From: an uncultured Sphingomonas sp.
Lineage (GTDB): Bacteria > Pseudomonadota > Alphaproteobacteria > Sphingomonadales > Sphingomonadaceae
Direction: 5' to 3'
DNA length: 64,000 bases
NCBI GenBank assembly: GCA_946482655.1
Contig: CAMLSA010000004.1
Location: 1-64,000 of the forward strand
Each line of letters starts with the position of its first letter. Position 1 is the first letter of the stretch. Position numbers and translations under genes: made by a program. Under the pieces are notes generated by a model that did not search any database, was not told where the DNA came from, and worked only from the letters and a program-made list of their open reading frames with translations. Shown one piece after another: positions 49,357 through 56,819 of the stretch.

Positions 49357-49478
49357 AGGCCGCCCTCTTCGGCGCGAGCGACGCAGCGGCACGCCGTAAG
49401 CGGTTCTTGTGAGAGCAATATCATGACGGATGCAAGTATTGATCGCGTATCGGCTGGAAGAGGGGCCTCCCGCGCGGC

Positions 49479-49646
49479 TCAACGGGTCAGCTTTCCGCTT
49501 GCGCGGCGGCCGGCTTCCGGGGCGTGCAGCACATCATCATCGGAAATATTGGCGATGAGATCCTCGCTCATCTTTCCGTTCCATTGGCATACGCCATCGA
49601 GAAAGACCGCGGAGGGCATGGCACTCCGGATGATATGTCGGGCCAT
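49479..49646 (-). CDS. Small 55-residue protein
   Basis: The ATG at 49646 has GGGAG five bases upstream and opens a 55-codon frame ending in TGA at 49479. The sequence (MARHIIRSAMPSAVFLDGVC, then QWNGKMSEDLIANISDDDVL) has balanced composition, unlike random GC-rich frames. It is soluble with one Cys and two acidic stretches. Function unknown. It is separate from the TIR unit by 122 bp. Confidence 0.5.
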   Translation of the reverse strand: MARHIIRSAMPSAVFLDGVCQWNGKMSEDLIANISDDDVLHAPEAGRRASGKLTR

Positions 49647-49777
49647 GCGATCTCCCTTCCCACCAGATCAGCGGCCAGCGGGGATTAATCCAGCTGCCGA
49701 TCCGCGGCGCGTGATGGCGATCACGCGCTCCGCGCCGGTGGGAGGGGTAGAGCGGCGATGAAGATTGGAGATTTACG

Positions 49778-50017
49778 ATGCAACATGATCGCGGATGTGT
49801 TTGCCAGGAATGCGCGAGCGGTTCGACGAGCGACACGGTCCTGGTCGGCTTGCTGATGATCACCGGCGTCGTGATCGCGATAACGACCGCCTCGAAGCTG
49901 GTCGTCGCGATCGCTGCCCTCGTATTGATGGCGCTGGTGGTGCGAAAGCTCCGCCACGCCACGCCGCGCGACCTCGAAGGCAAAAGCGAAGACTATTCGA
50001 AAAAGAGGCTGGGATAG
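49778..50017 (+). CDS. Small membrane protein
   Basis: This is a 79-residue protein with GGAG a few bases before the ATG. It has a Cys-x-Cys-x-x-Cys N-terminus (RGCVCQECASG), two hydrophobic helices (LVGLLMITGVVIAITTASKL; AIAALVLMALVVRKL) and a charged tail. The Cys cluster could bind a metal. No family recognised. Confidence 0.6.
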   Translation: MQHDRGCVCQECASGSTSDTVLVGLLMITGVVIAITTASKLVVAIAALVLMALVVRKLRHATPRDLEGKSEDYSKKRLG

Positions 50018-50049
50018 CCCCTTCCCAGGGGAGGGTGAATCTGGAGCGC

Positions 50050-50874
50050 CTAACCCGCTCGAAAGGTGAAGACGCCGTAGCGCATCGCACCCGTGCGATA
50101 GGCCAAAATCAGTCGCGGTAGGCTAAGCGCGAAGCGGCGATTGCGTGCGCGGAGCACCATTGACCGAAGTGAACCGTCGATGATCATCGCCTTCAGGAAG
50201 CGGCCGGCGCATATCGTCCAGGTGCGTGAAACCGACGAGCTCAGATCTTCATACCCGACGCAACCGAAGCCGGTCGCCTCGGCCATCGCCCGATAATCTG
50301 CCGCGTCTCCCATCGAGGGCAGCCCGCCTTCGGTACAAATCGGTTCGAGCAGATGATCGACCTGCCAGCGCGTCGGCCGGTCGGCGGCAAGCCAGGCGCA
50401 GACGACGAGAGGCGAACCGGTGCGCAACACCCGCCGCGCTTCAGCGAAAAAGCGAGGCTTGTCGGTCATGTGCTCGCTGCTCTCAATCGCATAGCCTCCG
50501 TCGAAGCCGTCATCCGGCAACCCGTTATCGAGCCAGTCGCGACATGCGAGCGACACGTTCGAAGCGGGCGGTGCAGCGTCGATCTGCGCCTGCGAAAGAG
50601 TAAATCCCGTCACGATCGCGCCGCGGGCGGCAAATCGCCGGGCCGTCGCGCCATAGCCGCATCCTATATCGACGAGCCGGTCGCCTGGTCCGAAGGCGAG
50701 CCGTTCGCCGACCAGATCGCTCAGCGCGGTCACGGCTTCCTGAGCGCTCTCGCGGCCGGTCCTCCACAGCCCGTGATGGACATGTTCGCCCCACAGCGAT
50801 CGATAGATCGCGTCCAGCTCGTCATAATGATCGGCGACCGCGGCTTCGGTCTGATGTTCATGCGGGTAGATCAT
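50050..50874 (-). CDS. SAM-dependent methyltransferase (CFA/tocopherol type)
   Basis: This is a 274-residue class I methyltransferase. The start has VADHYDELDAIYRSLWGEHV HHGLW-type residues typical of the cyclopropane-synthase/gamma-tocopherol methyltransferase group; motif I is LVDIGCGYGATARRF, followed by GFTLSQAQIDAA and IESSEHMTDKPRFFAEARRV. It has no N-terminal CFA domain. The acceptor could be a lipid or a small molecule. Lone gene. Confidence 0.83.
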   Translation of the reverse strand: MIYPHEHQTEAAVADHYDELDAIYRSLWGEHVHHGLWRTGRESAQEAVTALSDLVGERLAFGPGDRLVDIGCGYGATARRFAARGAIVTGFTLSQAQIDAAPPASNVSLACRDWLDNGLPDDGFDGGYAIESSEHMTDKPRFFAEARRVLRTGSPLVVCAWLAADRPTRWQVDHLLEPICTEGGLPSMGDAADYRAMAEATGFGCVGYEDLSSSVSRTWTICAGRFLKAMIIDGSLRSMVLRARNRRFALSLPRLILAYRTGAMRYGVFTFRAG

Positions 50875-50989
50875 GGTGGTCCGGAGTCTGTCTTCAGTCG
50901 CGCGCCATCATCGCCAAACCCGGCCTCAGCCTCAATGTGTGAATCCATCGGCTTGCAAGGCATGGGAAGCCATGCGGCGAAGATGGACG

Positions 50990-53254
50990 CTACCCGCCGG
51001 CGAACGGATCCGCATCGCTCCTGGCCAGTTCGATCGTGAAGGTCGCCCCCTTGCCGGGTGCGCTCGTGCAGTCGATCTTGCCGTCATGCCGGTCAACCAC
51101 GGTACGGACGAAGGCGAGGCCGAGGCCGATCCCCTCGCGCGGCCCCCGCTGGAAGCGTGCGAACAGGCGTGAAAGCTGATCCTGGGTCATTCCGGCGCCC
51201 TGATCGGCGACGGTGAGGCGGACGCAGTCTCCGGCTTCGGCCAGCGTGCAGCGTATTTCCATTCCCTCGTCGCTATATTTGATCGCATTGCTGATCAGGT
51301 TGATCACCGCGCGCGTGAGCAACTGGCGGTCGCCGTCGATCATGTGCGGTTCGTCGACTCCCTCGACCTCCACACGGATGCCCCGCGCCCTTGCCTCCGG
51401 CCACAAGGCATCAGCGGCATCGATCGCGATATCGTTGAGATCGACGGGTTCGATCGCGAGCGGCTTGGCCTCGGCGCGGGCGAGCTGGACGAAATCCTCG
51501 GCCAGCTCGAGCGTCCGCCTGGCCAGCCCTTCGATCCTTGTCGAGATCGGCTTGGGGATGCGCACGTCGGGGCCACGCAGCAGTGCCAGGATCGCCGATT
51601 GCGGCGCGCGCATATCATGGCTGAGCAGTTGAAGCGCATCCTCGCGATGGCGCTCGGCCTGCTTGAGCGGGCTGACGTCGACGATACGGATGATCCAGCC
51701 GACCTGCCGATCGGCCGCATCGCGCTGGGCGACATAGCGGATCTCGAAGCTGCCGCCGTCCTCGGTCACCGCCTCGGCGCCGCCCTGGTCGGGCGCGCCG
51801 GCGGCGAACGGGGACAGCGGCCCATCGTCGGCGGCACGAAACCGGGCGAGAAGCTCGCGAACGTCCGCGCCGCGGTCATGGGGTGCTCCCAGCCGTTGCG
51901 CGAGCCGCCGTCCCTCGGCGTTGGTCAGCGCGAGCATCCCGTCGAGGCCGGTGACGAACAGCGCATCGGGAAGGCGCCCGATCGCATCCGACAGAAAGCG
52001 GCGCAGGTCGCGCAGCCGATCGATAGCCTGCCCGAGCAGCGTCGCCTGCAGGGTCACTTCGCGATTGCTCCCGGCCCGCTCCTGGCGGGGGAAGGCGTCG
52101 CCTTCGGACTGGAGTTGGCGGAGCTCGTCCGTCATGTAGCCGCTGATCGCCTGCAGCCGGCGCCAGCCCCATAGCGGATAGACGAACAGCAGCCCTATCA
52201 GCGCGGCGGCAGGCGGCACCCAGATATGTGCGAAGCGGAACAGCCCGAAGGTCAGCACCAGGATGGCGACGCTCAGGCCAACGGCGAGATTGGCGTTGCC
52301 GCGAGGGCTAAGGCGCAGGAAGGCCAGCAAGAGGATCCACAGCGCCGCGAGCGCCAGGCCCAGTACCCACCCATCAGACGCGGGCGTGATCGCGTCGCCG
52401 CGCAACAGTGCCTCGAGCAGATGCGCCTGGATCTCGACCCCGGCCATCTGGCTGGTCGGACCCGAGGTGGGCGTTGGATAGCTGTCACCCATGCCGTCGG
52501 CCGTGGCGCCGATCAGCACGAAACGGTTGGTGAAGATCTCGGGAGGGACATGGCCTTCGAGCAGGTCGACGAATGACAGGGTGCGGACATGGCCCGCCGA
52601 GCCGCCATAGGGGATGAGGATCGGCCGTTCCTGCCACAGGCCCAGCTTGTCGGCGGCGGCGTCGGGGCGGGTGGTCAGGCCCGCCATGAGCGCGCCCAGC
52701 TGGAGCCAGGCGCGCCCGTCGCCGCCTTCCTCCAGATAGGCCTTGCGGATCACCCGATCGCCGTCGAAGTGGAGATTGACCTGGGCGATGCCCGCCGCGG
52801 CGGGCGTCAGCGGACCCGATGGCATTGCAATATCATAAGCGGCGCCATTGCTGCCGGGGACCTCGATCACCAGCGGCAGATAGGTGTGGTTGCGCCTTAC
52901 CGCGGCGGCGAGGATCGCATCGTCGGCGGACGGCTCGACGAACAGAACGTCATAGCCGACCGCGCGGGGCCGGGCCTCGGCGAGTCGATCGAGCGCCGCC
53001 GCGTGGATCCGCCGCGGCCACGGCCAGCGGCCGATCGCCCGGAGGCTGCGATTGTCGATCGCGACGATGACGATGTTGTCGGGCGGTGGCCGTTCGGCGG
53101 CATTCAGCGCATGATCATAGACGATATGGTCGAGACGCTCGGTAAACCGCCCCAGCACCAGCATGGTGACCAGCAGGGTCGCGAACAACGCGACCGCCAG
53201 CCATTCAGCGTAGAGCCGGGTGGGGACCGATGGTCGCGGGTCTGGCTCGGCCAT
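50990..53254 (-). CDS. CHASE2-domain sensor histidine kinase
   Basis: This is a 754-residue protein. It has an N-terminal membrane helix (residues about 13-33), a periplasmic CHASE2 domain (IVIVAIDNRSLRAIGRWPWP, RAVGYDVLFVEPSADDAILA, FTNRFVLIGATADGMGDSYP), three membrane helices (about 300-365), a coil, a PAS-like segment, a HisKA domain with the phospho-acceptor in LLSHDMRAPQSAILALL and a HATPase with NLISNAIKYSDEG and GIGLGLAFVRTVVDRHDGKI. The start overlaps the end of the FecR gene by 50 bp. It forms a unit with the FecR and OmpR genes. Confidence 0.9.
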   Translation of the reverse strand: MAEPDPRPSVPTRLYAEWLAVALFATLLVTMLVLGRFTERLDHIVYDHALNAAERPPPDNIVIVAIDNRSLRAIGRWPWPRRIHAAALDRLAEARPRAVGYDVLFVEPSADDAILAAAVRRNHTYLPLVIEVPGSNGAAYDIAMPSGPLTPAAAGIAQVNLHFDGDRVIRKAYLEEGGDGRAWLQLGALMAGLTTRPDAAADKLGLWQERPILIPYGGSAGHVRTLSFVDLLEGHVPPEIFTNRFVLIGATADGMGDSYPTPTSGPTSQMAGVEIQAHLLEALLRGDAITPASDGWVLGLALAALWILLLAFLRLSPRGNANLAVGLSVAILVLTFGLFRFAHIWVPPAAALIGLLFVYPLWGWRRLQAISGYMTDELRQLQSEGDAFPRQERAGSNREVTLQATLLGQAIDRLRDLRRFLSDAIGRLPDALFVTGLDGMLALTNAEGRRLAQRLGAPHDRGADVRELLARFRAADDGPLSPFAAGAPDQGGAEAVTEDGGSFEIRYVAQRDAADRQVGWIIRIVDVSPLKQAERHREDALQLLSHDMRAPQSAILALLRGPDVRIPKPISTRIEGLARRTLELAEDFVQLARAEAKPLAIEPVDLNDIAIDAADALWPEARARGIRVEVEGVDEPHMIDGDRQLLTRAVINLISNAIKYSDEGMEIRCTLAEAGDCVRLTVADQGAGMTQDQLSRLFARFQRGPREGIGLGLAFVRTVVDRHDGKIDCTSAPGKGATFTIELARSDADPFAGG

Positions 53255-54356
53255 TGCCGGTCATGCCGATCTGGGGCTGCGGGGGCAGAATGCCTGATAC
53301 GTCAAGACCGGCGCTCTCGCCCGGGGCCATGACGCGCCGTCCCGACGCATAGGTGGCGGGCAGGCCTTCCAGACCGGATTCGGCGATTGCCGTCAGACGG
53401 ACGAAGAAGGCGACATTGCCGAGCCCGGGGAAGCTGGCGGTGGGTTCGTCCGTGACGGTTTCAGCGATCACGTCGCGGAACTCGATATCGGTGGCGAGCT
53501 GCGTACGGTATCGCCTGGCGCCGTCGAGCGGCGGTTTGAAGGCGACGACGACCATGTCGCCCTGGCCCCGGCCGATCTGGGTGAGTTCGGGCGGCGGTAG
53601 CAGCCTCGTCGGCGCCTCGATGCCTGCGGCCGTTCCGACGACACCATAGCCCTTTGCGACCGATATCTCCTCCTTGACCTCGTCGGGAGCTACTCCCACC
53701 GCACCGGCTACGACCTCGGTCAGCGCGCGTCCTGTACCCGGATCGAAACCGACCCTGAAATCGGTGCCGCGGACCGCCGACACCGAAAGCGGCGTGGTCA
53801 CGCGGAAATCGCCCGCGGGATCCTTGATCGGCCTCACCGTCGAGCGCGAGCGGCCTTCCTCCAGGCGCAGGGTGCGGTTGAGGCCGCCGGTCAGCATAAT
53901 GCGCCGCAGCCGGTCGACTCGGATACGGCTCTGCGATGGCAGCGAGATCGCGCTGCCGTCCGGAAACAGGACCGTCACGAACGCATTCGCGCCCGTGTCG
54001 ATGCGCATGCCCTGCCGGATCGCCATGCCGACCGCCGCAGGCTGGCCGTCCACCGTAACTGTGCCGCGAAAGGAGGAAATTTCGCCAGAGATCGGTTCGG
54101 TCTTGAGAAGCCGCCGAGGGATCAGCAGGGTCGAACCGATCGGCAGCCGGTAGGGATCGCTGATCCGGTTGAGGTCCTGGATGGTTCGGTAGTCTTCCTT
54201 GCTGATCAGATAGCCGGTGCTCAGCGCAATCAGCGTGTCGCCAGCGCGGACCGTATAGCTGATCGTCGGCTCGGCGGTCTGGGCCAGGGCCGCCGCCGCG
54301 CCGGACAGGGCGGCCAGCATGGCCGCCGATGCCAGAAGGAACCGGTGCAGGTCCAT
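53205..54356 (-). CDS. Secreted LysM-FecR domain protein
   Basis: This is a 383-residue protein. It has a signal peptide (residues 1-25, ending A-L-A-Q), a LysM domain at about 32-82 (YTVRAGDTLIALSTGYLISK, PIGSTLLIPRR), then a FecR domain (about 95-215: GTVTVDGQPAAVGMAIRQGM, RIDTGANAFVTVLFPDGSAI, VSAVRGTDFRVGF). The C-terminal part has a fibronectin-like region. It is periplasmic, probably peptidoglycan-bound. It sits 5 bp after the OmpR gene and overlaps the CHASE2 kinase, so it may modulate that kinase. Confidence 0.88.
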   Translation of the reverse strand: MDLHRFLLASAAMLAALSGAAAALAQTAEPTISYTVRAGDTLIALSTGYLISKEDYRTIQDLNRISDPYRLPIGSTLLIPRRLLKTEPISGEISSFRGTVTVDGQPAAVGMAIRQGMRIDTGANAFVTVLFPDGSAISLPSQSRIRVDRLRRIMLTGGLNRTLRLEEGRSRSTVRPIKDPAGDFRVTTPLSVSAVRGTDFRVGFDPGTGRALTEVVAGAVGVAPDEVKEEISVAKGYGVVGTAAGIEAPTRLLPPPELTQIGRGQGDMVVVAFKPPLDGARRYRTQLATDIEFRDVIAETVTDEPTASFPGLGNVAFFVRLTAIAESGLEGLPATYASGRRVMAPGESAGLDVSGILPPQPQIGMTGNGRARPATIGPHPALR

Positions 54357-54361
54357 GCGGG

Positions 54362-55066
54362 TCAGCCGTCGCCCGCCTCGGGCTCCAGCGCTTCGAGCCG
54401 ATAGCCATAGCTGTAGACGGGAACGAGGCGGAAGCCCCGCTCCGGGCGCAGACCGAGCTTGGCCCGAACGCGCGAGATATGGGCATCGAGGGTGCGGGTC
54501 GGCAGGTCCGGATTCCGTCCCCAGACCATTTCGAGCAGATAGGCGCGCGACAGTGGCCGGTGGAGATTCCTGAACAGCGTGGCAGTCAGTTCGAACTCCT
54601 TCGCGGTCAGCGTGATCGTCTCACCATCGACAGTCACGGCCTGGCGCGCGGGGTGGAGGATATAGCGACCATAGGCTTCGTTCGAGCCCACCGCCTCCCG
54701 CGGGCCGGAGCGCCGGTGGATCGCCTTGACCCGTGCGAGCAGAACCGAGGGCTGGACCGGCTTGATGATATAATCGTCGGCGCCGGCATTGAGCCCGATG
54801 ACGATGTCCTCGTCATCGTTGCGATTGGTCAGGAGCAGCGCTGGAACGGGATTCTCCATATTCTCGCGCATCCAGGTGATGATCTCGACGCCGCTCTTGT
54901 CGGGCATGTTCCAGTCGAGGATCACCAGATCGAACGTATCCTGCCGCAATTTGGTAGAGAGCGCGCGCGCGTTCTGGAATTCGTAGCAGTGATGGCCGGC
55001 CTCCAGCAGCGTCTGGATGACGAACGCGCGCGCCGCGACTTCGTCGTCCAGCACCGCGATGCGCAT
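54362..55066 (-). CDS. OmpR-family response regulator
   Basis: This is a 234-residue protein. The receiver domain has MRIAVLDDEVAARAF, the phospho-acceptor in VILDWNMPDKSG and the conserved Lys in YIIKPVQPSVLLARV. The winged-helix output domain has LTAKEFELTATLFRN and TRTLDAHISRVRAKLGL. An ATG at 55087 is a possible alternative start. It is the first gene of the CHASE2/FecR unit and the likely partner of that kinase. Confidence 0.9.
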   Translation of the reverse strand: MRIAVLDDEVAARAFVIQTLLEAGHHCYEFQNARALSTKLRQDTFDLVILDWNMPDKSGVEIITWMRENMENPVPALLLTNRNDDEDIVIGLNAGADDYIIKPVQPSVLLARVKAIHRRSGPREAVGSNEAYGRYILHPARQAVTVDGETITLTAKEFELTATLFRNLHRPLSRAYLLEMVWGRNPDLPTRTLDAHISRVRAKLGLRPERGFRLVPVYSYGYRLEALEPEAGDG

Positions 55067-55295
55067 GCTTTCTTCGGAAGGTGGCATTTTGTGATCCGTT
55101 CTGGTCATGCACCAAAGCATGCCCGCCTGATCGTCGGATGCCAAGTACCAGCCTGCTTCGCTCCCCATATGCGATCTCCCCCTACACACACACCGGATGT
55201 GAGGAACTCTTATCTCAAGAGGCTTGGCCGCCAACGTCAGCAAGTGCAAAATTACAATTGTTTACGACCGGATTTGGGGCGTGCGGCCTATGGTC
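55067..55295. other. Leader region before the OmpR gene
   Basis: About 230 bp upstream of the OmpR-type gene, with AT-rich patches near 55190-55265. No gene is supported. It leads into the inverted-repeat element at 55296. Confidence 0.4.
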
Positions 55296-55418
55296 AAGGC
55301 GACAATGCCGACGGCCGCCGAGGATCGGGGGCGCCGGATGCGGGGAATGCTCCCCTCCGTTCGGCCGGCCTGCCTTGCCCTGGCAGGCCATGCTCGGCGC
55401 CGTCGGCATTGTCACCTT
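55296..55418. repeat. 123-bp element bounded by 20-bp inverted repeats
   Basis: AAGGCGACAATGCCGACGGC (55296-55315) and its near-perfect inverted copy at 55399-55418 (19 of 20 match) bound 83 bp that itself holds two stem-loops: GGGGA/TCCCC at 55342-55355 and GGCCTGCC/GGCAGGCC at 55367-55389. No target-site duplication is evident. It lies between two minus-strand genes. Candidates are a miniature mobile element, a structured RNA or an extragenic palindrome. Confidence 0.7.
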
Positions 55419-55437
55419 CCGTGCGTAGCGTTGCTTA

Positions 55438-55456
55438 CCCGGCTCGATTTGCCGGG
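55438..55456 (-). terminator. Hairpin directly after DUF445 gene
   Basis: CCCGGC (55438-55443) and GCCGGG (55451-55456) pair around 7 nt directly beyond the stop of the DUF445 gene. No T-run follows, so this is a moderate terminator call. Confidence 0.45.
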
Positions 55457-56728
55457 CTAGATGATCTGAGCCAAGGCGTGCAGCCCGATGCCGATCAGCC
55501 CCCCGACGATGGTGCCGTTGACGCGAATATATTGCAGGTCGCGGCCTACCGCGTTTTCGAGCTGCCGGGTGACGGTCCGCGCATCCCAGCCGTGGATCGT
55601 TTCCGACACCAGCTTGACGATGCCGTCGCCATAATCCGCGACGAGGCCCACCGTAATCCGCCGCGCGAATCGGTTGATCATGTGCCTGAGCCGGGGATCG
55701 TTCTGCAGGGTTTCGCCGAGCTGCCGGACCGCCTGGCCGAAATGCCCGTTCATCGTGGCGTTGGGATCGCGTGCCGTCTCGATCAGGCGGAGCCGCGCGC
55801 TTTGCCACAGCGTATCGAGCCACGCGGCAACGGCGGGACTGTCGATCAGGTCCGCCTTGACTGCGGCGACCTTCGCCTGGGTCTCGGGATCGTGTTGCAG
55901 CTTGTCGGCGAGCTGTTCGAGCCCTTCCTGCGCCTTGAGCCGCAGCGGATGTTCCGGATCGGCTGACATTTCGTCGAGCAGCTTGTGCAGCCCCTCCACG
56001 ATTGCGGTCGATAATTTCTCATCGAGCCCCGTCCATTTCATGAACTTGCCGGTCCGCGCCTGGACCATCTCGTGGATCATCGTCTCGTTGTGGAACAATA
56101 TCCGGCGGGCCCAGCCAATGATGCCGTCGAGCATCTCGGCATGGCGGTTTTCGACGATGGCGGCATCGAGCGTGCGGCCGAGCAGCGGCGAGACTTCGAA
56201 GCCGCGCAAACGGCTTGCCAGTGCCCCTTTGACCATCGCTCCGAGCCGATCGTCGCCGAGAGATTCGAGGATCGTCGCGAGCACCCGCCCGACGCCCGCG
56301 CGGGTCCGCCCGCGCTGTGGAGGATTGGCGAGCAGCCGACCGATCGCACCGGCTATATCGACCCGGCTCATCCGGCGGGCGACCACCGACGCGGTCAGGA
56401 AGTTGACCCGCAGAAAAGCGGCGAGGTTGTTGCCGATGCGATCCTTGTTGCGCGGTATGATTGCGGTATGCGGGATCGGCAGGCCGAGCGGATGACGGAA
56501 CAGCGCGGTCACCGCGAACCAGTCCGCGAGCCCGCCGACCATCGCCGCCTCCGCGAAGGCGCGCAGATAGCCCCAGCCCATCGCCGCTCCCGGCTCCTCC
56601 TGTCCACGCGCGACGAGATAAAGGCCCGCCATGATCACCAGCAGACCCGACGCGACGATCCGCATTCCCCGCACCCCGCCTTGCGCGGGGCTGAAGCGAT
56701 CGAGTCCTGTGGCCTGAAGCAGGTTCAT
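55457..56728 (-). CDS. DUF445 membrane protein
   Basis: This is a 423-residue protein of the DUF445 family. It has AFAEAAMVGGLADWFAVTAL and FRHPLGLPIPHTAIIPRNKD near the start, a long helical middle (about 130-370), and a C-terminal helix ending IRVNGTIVGGLIGIGLHALA, all diagnostic. It has one N-terminal and one C-terminal membrane helix with a large soluble region between. Function unknown. The ATG at 56728 is chosen over a TTG at 56737. Confidence 0.87.
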   Translation of the reverse strand: MNLLQATGLDRFSPAQGGVRGMRIVASGLLVIMAGLYLVARGQEEPGAAMGWGYLRAFAEAAMVGGLADWFAVTALFRHPLGLPIPHTAIIPRNKDRIGNNLAAFLRVNFLTASVVARRMSRVDIAGAIGRLLANPPQRGRTRAGVGRVLATILESLGDDRLGAMVKGALASRLRGFEVSPLLGRTLDAAIVENRHAEMLDGIIGWARRILFHNETMIHEMVQARTGKFMKWTGLDEKLSTAIVEGLHKLLDEMSADPEHPLRLKAQEGLEQLADKLQHDPETQAKVAAVKADLIDSPAVAAWLDTLWQSARLRLIETARDPNATMNGHFGQAVRQLGETLQNDPRLRHMINRFARRITVGLVADYGDGIVKLVSETIHGWDARTVTRQLENAVGRDLQYIRVNGTIVGGLIGIGLHALAQII

Positions 56729-56819
56729 GCCCTTCAAAATGACTGGTGCCGGAGAATGTTCAACCGAAACGATTCATCCTCAATTTCGCTCCCCGGGCCT
56801 CTGCCCGGGCGGCGGATAG

